Positions 6,352-10,442 of a DNA stretch of 10,442 bases are shown here, piece after piece. The notes below the pieces were generated by a model. That model did not search any database. It was not told the origin of the DNA and saw only the letters and a list, made by a program, of their open reading frames with translations. Each line of letters opens with the position of its first letter. Position 1 is the stretch's first letter. The DNA comes from an uncultured Streptococcus sp. (GTDB lineage: Bacteria; Bacillota; Bacilli; Lactobacillales; Streptococcaceae): assembly GCA_916048115.1 (NCBI GenBank), contig CAJZGQ010000030.1, positions 1 through 10,442 of the forward strand, written 5' to 3'. The translations under genes and the position numbers were made by a program.

Positions 6352-6395
6352 AAAAAGAGGCTAGGACAAAAGTCCTAGCCTCTCAATTGTTTTTG
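6352..6395. terminator. Bidirectional rho-independent terminator between convergent genes
   Basis: A perfect 12-bp stem lies 10 bp or so after the degV stop: AGAGGCTAGGAC (6356-6367), loop AAAA, GTCCTAGCCTCT (6372-6383). On the plus strand a broken T tract follows (TTGTTTTT to about 6394). On the minus strand five T residues (6356-6352) follow directly. It can stop transcription from degV and from the converging permease operon. Confidence 0.85.
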
Positions 6396-6537
6396 GATTG
6401 TCGAGCAAGACGCAGTGGTTGAGTGGGCTCTACTACACTGATTTCATCAGCTTTACAGCCCTACTCAACTGTGCGGAGGTGGGACGACGAAATTGAATTC
6501 TAACGAATGACCGATTTCTGTCCCACTCTCTTTTTTT
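6384..6537. repeat. Structured multi-hairpin intergenic element, probably a dispersed streptococcal repeat
   Basis: The gap between degV and the permease gene is almost entirely palindromic. Besides the 12-bp terminator stem, GTTGAGT (6418-6424) pairs with ACTCAAC (6463-6469) and continues as GGGCT/AGCCC with one bulge. Inside it, CTGAT-TTC-ATCAG (6438-6450) forms a small hairpin. Then GTGGGAC (6479-6485) pairs with GTCCCAC (6520-6526), followed after four bases by a run of seven T (6531-6537), so it can also act as a plus-strand terminator. I recall very similar sequence, especially the GTGGGACGACGAAA...GTCCCACTC part, recurring between genes in oral streptococcal genomes. That repeat status comes from memory and is not testable within one window. 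No open reading frame fits here. Confidence 0.6.
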
Positions 6538-8182
6538 ATTCTCCGATCTCTTGGTAGAGGGTACGGATTTTTTTGCGGTAAATGGTATAGCTGATCCCAG
6601 CTCCGATTAGCAGGATGACACTATAAAGGATCACAGCCAGCAGGGTGCTGACGGAATGATAGGTCCAAATGAAGCTAACCATGATCAAGAGAAACATCAC
6701 AAAGATAAAGACAATCAAGAGGATAGACTGAAGAACTGCATTCCCACGATGACGGGTCATCAACTCTGTGATATTGGTCCAATTGGTACTAAAATTTTGA
6801 AAATCTTTGACATAGTCTCGAATGCAGATCGGAATGGTGGTTACGACCCAGATCAACAACATGGCAAGGATGGCCATGGGATGCACGCCAAAATAGAGAC
6901 AAACGCCAACCAGAAGAAGGACAGGAAGAATGGATTGCACCAAATAGAGCAACCAAAACTTCATAAAGAGATAGCGTTTGAAATCAATAGGGAGCGATCT
7001 CAAGTACTCAAAGTTTTCACGCTCCAGCGAAATACCGATACTGGTCAAGCCTCCAAAACTATTGAAAACACCGATCAAGAAGGCAACAAGGGCCAGTGGC
7101 ACCAGATACTGGGGTGTCAAGTAAGGACTGAGGCCGCCGATATTTTTCGATGCTCCTGCTGCTCCACTAAGTAAGAAAATGTAAGGCAGAATACTCATCA
7201 TCAAGAGAACTTGGACCATAAGGGTTCCATCAAGCAAGAGTCTGCGATGATACTGAATGACAAATCGTCTAAAAGAGTCTTTCTGACCCACATGGAGAAC
7301 TCTCACGCGCTCTTTAACAGTTTGGTTGGTCGCAACTGCAAGGGCCGCATCATAGAACTGCGGGATCACGATTTTGCGAACCAGGCCGATCAAGACCAGA
7401 AGGACCAGGATCCAGCCCAGGAGGCCAAGGATTGCTCCGGCGTCAAAAGGATGGAGGATGAACTGATGAAAGGCCGTAAAAGGTGGAAATAGAATGGGAA
7501 TATCTGCGCCCCCTGTCACTTCTACCCGATGGGTCTGGACTAGATTCAGATAGAGATAAGCTCCTAGACTCAGAAGAGAACCAATTCCGACCATGATGTT
7601 GGAGACCAGGGTCGTGTGTTTTTTGAAAAAGAGGGTCTTAGTGATCAGATGGGATAGGATGATCGTCGCTAAAAAGAGAACGCCTAAGAGAATTAAGGCA
7701 CAAAAGAGGCCTAGCAGGATCCCTAACGGATTGAAGCCGCCTGCTTGGACAGGCAGGATCAGAAAATAGCTAACCAAGGGAAGGATAGCCATGAGAAGGG
7801 TCAGGATGACCGAGATACTCTTTCCAGCAATGACTTCCGCATCTGAGAAGGCATAGGGCCTGTAAAACTGGAGGTCCTTGCTCTCATAAAAGACATTGTA
7901 AAAGCTCATGAAGCCTTGGGAAATGGTCATCAAGGAAAAAAGGGCCACCATATTGACAAAGAAGGCTGGTTGGTTCACAAAATCATAGATACTAAAGAGC
8001 AAGCCAAATATAACGAAATAGACCAGGCCTAAAAAGAGGTAGTTGAGCACCGATTTACGGGCAACATTGAGTTTGACGTCCGGTTTTTTGGCCTGTTTGG
8101 CACGTAATTTTGCGATCTGAGCAGGCTGACTGGCATAGATGATATTAACATTGACCAGCTGCTGGATGATCTTAAGACGCAT
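6536..8182 (-). CDS. ABC exporter permease (about 12 membrane segments)
   Basis: This is the membrane-spanning half of an ABC-2-type exporter, paired with the ATPase encoded immediately upstream. The 548-aa product starts with about 45 cytosolic residues. Roughly twelve hydrophobic segments follow in two sets of six (about 47-270 and 322-533), separated by a charged cytosolic loop (about 271-320) that probably contacts the ATPase. Each half has a coupling-type motif, FYESKDLQFYRPYAFS in the first and LERENFEYLRSLPI in the second, the pattern of two-domain exporter permeases. A GTG at 8191 extends the frame by three codons. I prefer ATG 8182 because AAGGTGG then sits at proper spacing, whereas for GTG it would overlap the start. 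The gene overlaps the ATPase gene by 11 bp, so the two are translationally coupled. The substrate is not evident; the adjacent peptidase hints at peptides or amino-acid derivatives, but only by position. Confidence 0.88.
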   Translation of the reverse strand: MRLKIIQQLVNVNIIYASQPAQIAKLRAKQAKKPDVKLNVARKSVLNYLFLGLVYFVIFGLLFSIYDFVNQPAFFVNMVALFSLMTISQGFMSFYNVFYESKDLQFYRPYAFSDAEVIAGKSISVILTLLMAILPLVSYFLILPVQAGGFNPLGILLGLFCALILLGVLFLATIILSHLITKTLFFKKHTTLVSNIMVGIGSLLSLGAYLYLNLVQTHRVEVTGGADIPILFPPFTAFHQFILHPFDAGAILGLLGWILVLLVLIGLVRKIVIPQFYDAALAVATNQTVKERVRVLHVGQKDSFRRFVIQYHRRLLLDGTLMVQVLLMMSILPYIFLLSGAAGASKNIGGLSPYLTPQYLVPLALVAFLIGVFNSFGGLTSIGISLERENFEYLRSLPIDFKRYLFMKFWLLYLVQSILPVLLLVGVCLYFGVHPMAILAMLLIWVVTTIPICIRDYVKDFQNFSTNWTNITELMTRHRGNAVLQSILLIVFIFVMFLLIMVSFIWTYHSVSTLLAVILYSVILLIGAGISYTIYRKKIRTLYQEIGE

Positions 8183-8915
8183 GACCGCCACCTTCTTCCT
8201 TCCGACCCGCTAAGCTGAGATAGATACTTTCCAGACTTTGTTCGGGATGCTGGCCCTTCAATTCCTCGATTGTCCCATAGAAAATGAGATTTCCTTTTTT
8301 GAGAATGGCGATTTTATCACAGAGTTGTTCGGCTACTTCTAAGACGTGGGTAGAGAAAATAACCGTCTTGCCCCGATCCGCATGCTGGCGCATCATTTGT
8401 TTTAAATCGTAAGAAGCCTGTGGGTCCAAACCGGTCATCGGTTCGTCCAAGACCCAGATATCTGGATCTGACAAGAGGGCTGCAATGACGAAGACCTTCT
8501 GGCGCATCCCATGTGAAAAGGATTCAATCACTTCATAGCGGTGGCTCTGAAAATCAAAGATCCTAAGAAGCTCTTCCAAGCGTTGATCACAGTCTTTCTG
8601 ACTCATATCATAAGAGGTCGCAACCAACTCCCAGAATTCATTGGCTGTGAGACGCAAGAAAAGATCTGGCGAATCCGCCACATAACCGATCTTCTTTTTG
8701 ATCGCCAGTCGATGGCTATAGAGGTCCTGACCATCCACTTCAATTGATCCAGTGGTTGGGGTGATGACACTGACCAGGCTCTTAATCGTCGTTGACTTTC
8801 CAGCTCCGTTGTGGCCAATCAGGCCGACAATTTGCCCATCTTCGATGGTCAGATCCAAGTGGTTGAGGGCAATGTGTCCATCGTAATCTTTGGTAACTCC
8901 GTGAAATGTAATCAT
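8172..8915 (-). CDS. ABC transporter ATP-binding protein, EcsA-like
   Basis: The 247-aa ATPase powers the adjacent permease. Its landmarks in order are Walker A GHNGAGKS (34-41), signature ESFSHGMRQK (131-140), Walker B IWVLDEP with catalytic E158, D-loop GLDP, and the switch His in FSTHV (H190). The signature reads SHGM rather than the standard SGGM. The Q-loop reads IGYVADSPDLF without the usual Gln, a variation I recall in EcsA-type exporters. The frame can be extended upstream to a GTG at 8939, but AAGGGAG lies six bases before ATG 8915 and that ATG begins the normal ITFHGVTKDY strand, so 8915 is the better start. It lies 39 bp behind the M20 peptidase gene with no terminator between, so all three probably form one operon. 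Canonical ecsA cannot be claimed because the partner permease is longer than I expect for EcsB. Confidence 0.92.
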   Translation of the reverse strand: MITFHGVTKDYDGHIALNHLDLTIEDGQIVGLIGHNGAGKSTTIKSLVSVITPTTGSIEVDGQDLYSHRLAIKKKIGYVADSPDLFLRLTANEFWELVATSYDMSQKDCDQRLEELLRIFDFQSHRYEVIESFSHGMRQKVFVIAALLSDPDIWVLDEPMTGLDPQASYDLKQMMRQHADRGKTVIFSTHVLEVAEQLCDKIAILKKGNLIFYGTIEELKGQHPEQSLESIYLSLAGRKEEGGGHAS

Positions 8916-8954
8916 GCTAACTCCCTTTTTGATCCTCACAGGGACCGTTTTTTC

Positions 8955-10442
8955 TTATTCTGTTGATAAGCGATCATCGAAATGGTAGAGCAATTCTAGC
9001 AGATAGTTTGGAATGGTCTCCAAGAAGTCTTCTTTGTAGACCCGCTCTCCTCGCTTATGTAATTCTTTACCCCATGGTCCTAGATTCACTGCTGGGACCT
9101 GAATTTGGGCAATTTTTTCCAGATCCAGATCATAGACCTGAGCTGGTGTGGCCAGGCTATCTAGGACGACTTGATAAGAAGCTACATCCTTTTCCAAGGC
9201 ACAATAACTGGTGTCGTTAATCCCCATAAAGTATTCTTCGACTTTTAAGAGGTAACCTCTTGTGTCCAGATACTCGCGGTAATCAGTGATGAGGGACACG
9301 ATATTGAAATCGGTATTGTCTAAAAAGCGGCAATTCATGGAAGGATAATATGGGGGCGCAAAACCGATGACTACCATAGGATCTTTATCTCCGAGAAACT
9401 CAAGGAGTCGCTGGATTTGCTGAATCGCAAGGCTCTGGTAGCTGGTCCCATTACGAAAATCTTGCTCCGCTTTTTTATTAGAAGCTTCTCTAAAGTCTTG
9501 GTAGCCCTCTAAGGCTTGGCAACGTTCCTCTAGTTCTTGATAGGTGATGACTCTTGGCCTTGCAATAATATGGTCTTGGCCTGCCTGATCCTGCAAGTGC
9601 TCGTACTTCTTGTAAAAGGCGTCCAAGGCCTCCTGACTAAGCTCATAAATCCGCTGTAGGAGCTCTTGGGGTGTTTTCTTCAAATGCAACACACTGAAAT
9701 AACCAGCCGCATAGAGCACGGTCGATACATCGTACTGCTCCTTCAAATCTCTGAGATAGGACCAAGAAGGAAGAGGAGACGTTTCTCCCAAGGCCTGATC
9801 TGCCAGATCGGGATGAAGATCCAGCTGGCTTGCGATGGCCACCAAGAGCGACAAGGCATTGATCCCTTTAAGAGGTTCCTTCATATGGGACAAGACACCT
9901 TGCGCCACAACGACTGGCATTAGTTTACCGACTGTACCGATGTGAAGAACCTTTTCTTTTCCTAATTCTGATTCAAAGGGCTCTGAATCCACTGCTAATA
10001 CATAATCCAGATCAAAGGTTTCCTGTAAATCAGTGAGGAGGCCCAAGGCTCCCCGCATCCCACGGGAATAGGATTCCTCATCTCCAACAGAGAGATAGAG
10101 CAGGTTGACCTGACCTCCTGAGGGATCCGCCGCATAGGATTCTAGAACCCCTAATTGAAGGGCCAAAGCTGCTTTCATATCGCAAGACCCTCTGCCAAAT
10201 TTCCACTCCCCAGAAGCTAAATCTTCCTGCATATCTGGTCGCATATCTAGTGTTTTCAAGGCTTCTGCTACTTGATCAGAATCGAGTGCGATTTCTGCCA
10301 AATTACCATAGTCTTCTAAATCGACTGTATCATGGTGGTGGAAAAGGATAACTGTTTTTTTCTTGCCCTTATCAACCAAGGCCCAATTGACCGACCGATG
10401 CAAGTGATCCTGTGGCACCTGATAGCGCCCAAAATGGTCCGG
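8955..10442 (-). CDS. M20-family metallopeptidase, RocB-like (N terminus beyond window)
   Basis: This is a zinc-type M20 peptidase or amidohydrolase of the RocB branch (arginine utilisation protein RocB; members about 540 aa). Visible are 495 residues, in frame without a stop to the right edge; the GTG at 10418 is an internal Val, not a start, because in-frame PDHFGRYQ precedes it and matches the family. Metal and catalytic motifs are present: HHHDTVD (first His and Asp), GRGSCDMK (bridging Asp), SVGDEES (catalytic Glu plus ligand Glu), VDSEPFE, and a late VLSHMK His. An insert with GFAPPYYPS fits RocB rather than short dipeptidases. No signal peptide can be judged, since the start is missing; the family is cytosolic. 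It is the first visible gene of the operon with the ABC exporter. The natural substrate is not known; arginine catabolism is only the name-giving association. Confidence 0.88.
   Translation of the reverse strand, partial: PDHFGRYQVPQDHLHRSVNWALVDKGKKKTVILFHHHDTVDLEDYGNLAEIALDSDQVAEALKTLDMRPDMQEDLASGEWKFGRGSCDMKAALALQLGVLESYAADPSGGQVNLLYLSVGDEESYSRGMRGALGLLTDLQETFDLDYVLAVDSEPFESELGKEKVLHIGTVGKLMPVVVAQGVLSHMKEPLKGINALSLLVAIASQLDLHPDLADQALGETSPLPSWSYLRDLKEQYDVSTVLYAAGYFSVLHLKKTPQELLQRIYELSQEALDAFYKKYEHLQDQAGQDHIIARPRVITYQELEERCQALEGYQDFREASNKKAEQDFRNGTSYQSLAIQQIQRLLEFLGDKDPMVVIGFAPPYYPSMNCRFLDNTDFNIVSLITDYREYLDTRGYLLKVEEYFMGINDTSYCALEKDVASYQVVLDSLATPAQVYDLDLEKIAQIQVPAVNLGPWGKELHKRGERVYKEDFLETIPNYLLELLYHFDDRLSTE

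Noticed and set aside
6656..7174. Plus-strand open frame of 172 codons inside the permease gene
   Set aside because: It is antisense to membrane-helix coding sequence, very rich in His/Asp/Asn/Lys with no recognisable domain, and lacks a ribosome binding site. It is a shadow of the permease gene.
7211..7492. Plus-strand open frame of 93 codons inside the permease gene
   Set aside because: It is antisense to a well-supported gene, with composition explained by the opposite strand and no initiation signal.
10416..10418. GTG as the start of the M20 peptidase
   Set aside because: The frame remains open to the window edge, and the eight residues before it fit the family, so the true start lies outside.

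Overview
The window looks like a chromosomal segment from a low-GC Gram-positive coccus, most likely an oral-type Streptococcus. I judge this from the protein families (DegV paralog, YpgQ-like HD hydrolase, RocB-like M20 peptidase, EcsA-type ABC exporter), AGGAG-type ribosome binding sites, short intergenic gaps and a hairpin-rich intergenic element of a kind I recall from oral streptococci. The species is not decidable from the sequence alone. No rRNA, tRNA, CRISPR array, transposase or phage gene was seen, and no stretch over 300 bases lacks a gene.

Left part (1-4750, all minus strand, so transcription runs right to left). Six genes are tightly packed behind one candidate promoter near 4719-4747. 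In order they are: a 330-aa membrane protein with a helical, TPR-like cytosolic middle; three tandem small polytopic membrane proteins of about 220 aa; a 328-aa protein with an N-terminal membrane anchor and a large outside domain; and an HD-domain hydrolase cut by the left edge. The third of the small proteins closely resembles DUF443 (the staphylococcal tandem five-transmembrane family), and the other two look like diverged relatives. The staphylococcal family includes TsaI, the immunity protein against the type VII secreted toxin TspA. The run therefore looks like an AT-rich accessory island of membrane immunity-type genes with no toxin in view. This is the most interesting part of the window.

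Middle part (4777-6537). A TetR-family regulator on the minus strand, with its own terminator, is divergent from a DegV-family (fatty-acid-binding-like) protein on the plus strand. The shared 129-bp region holds an extended -10 promoter for degV and two inverted repeats that could be operators. After degV comes a strong bidirectional terminator, followed by a structured intergenic element made of several hairpins.

Right part (6536-10442, minus strand, noticeably GC-richer). A RocB-like M20 metallopeptidase, cut at its N terminus by the right edge, is followed by an ABC exporter ATPase and then its overlapping 548-aa permease. These probably form one operon that runs into the shared terminator region and converges on degV.
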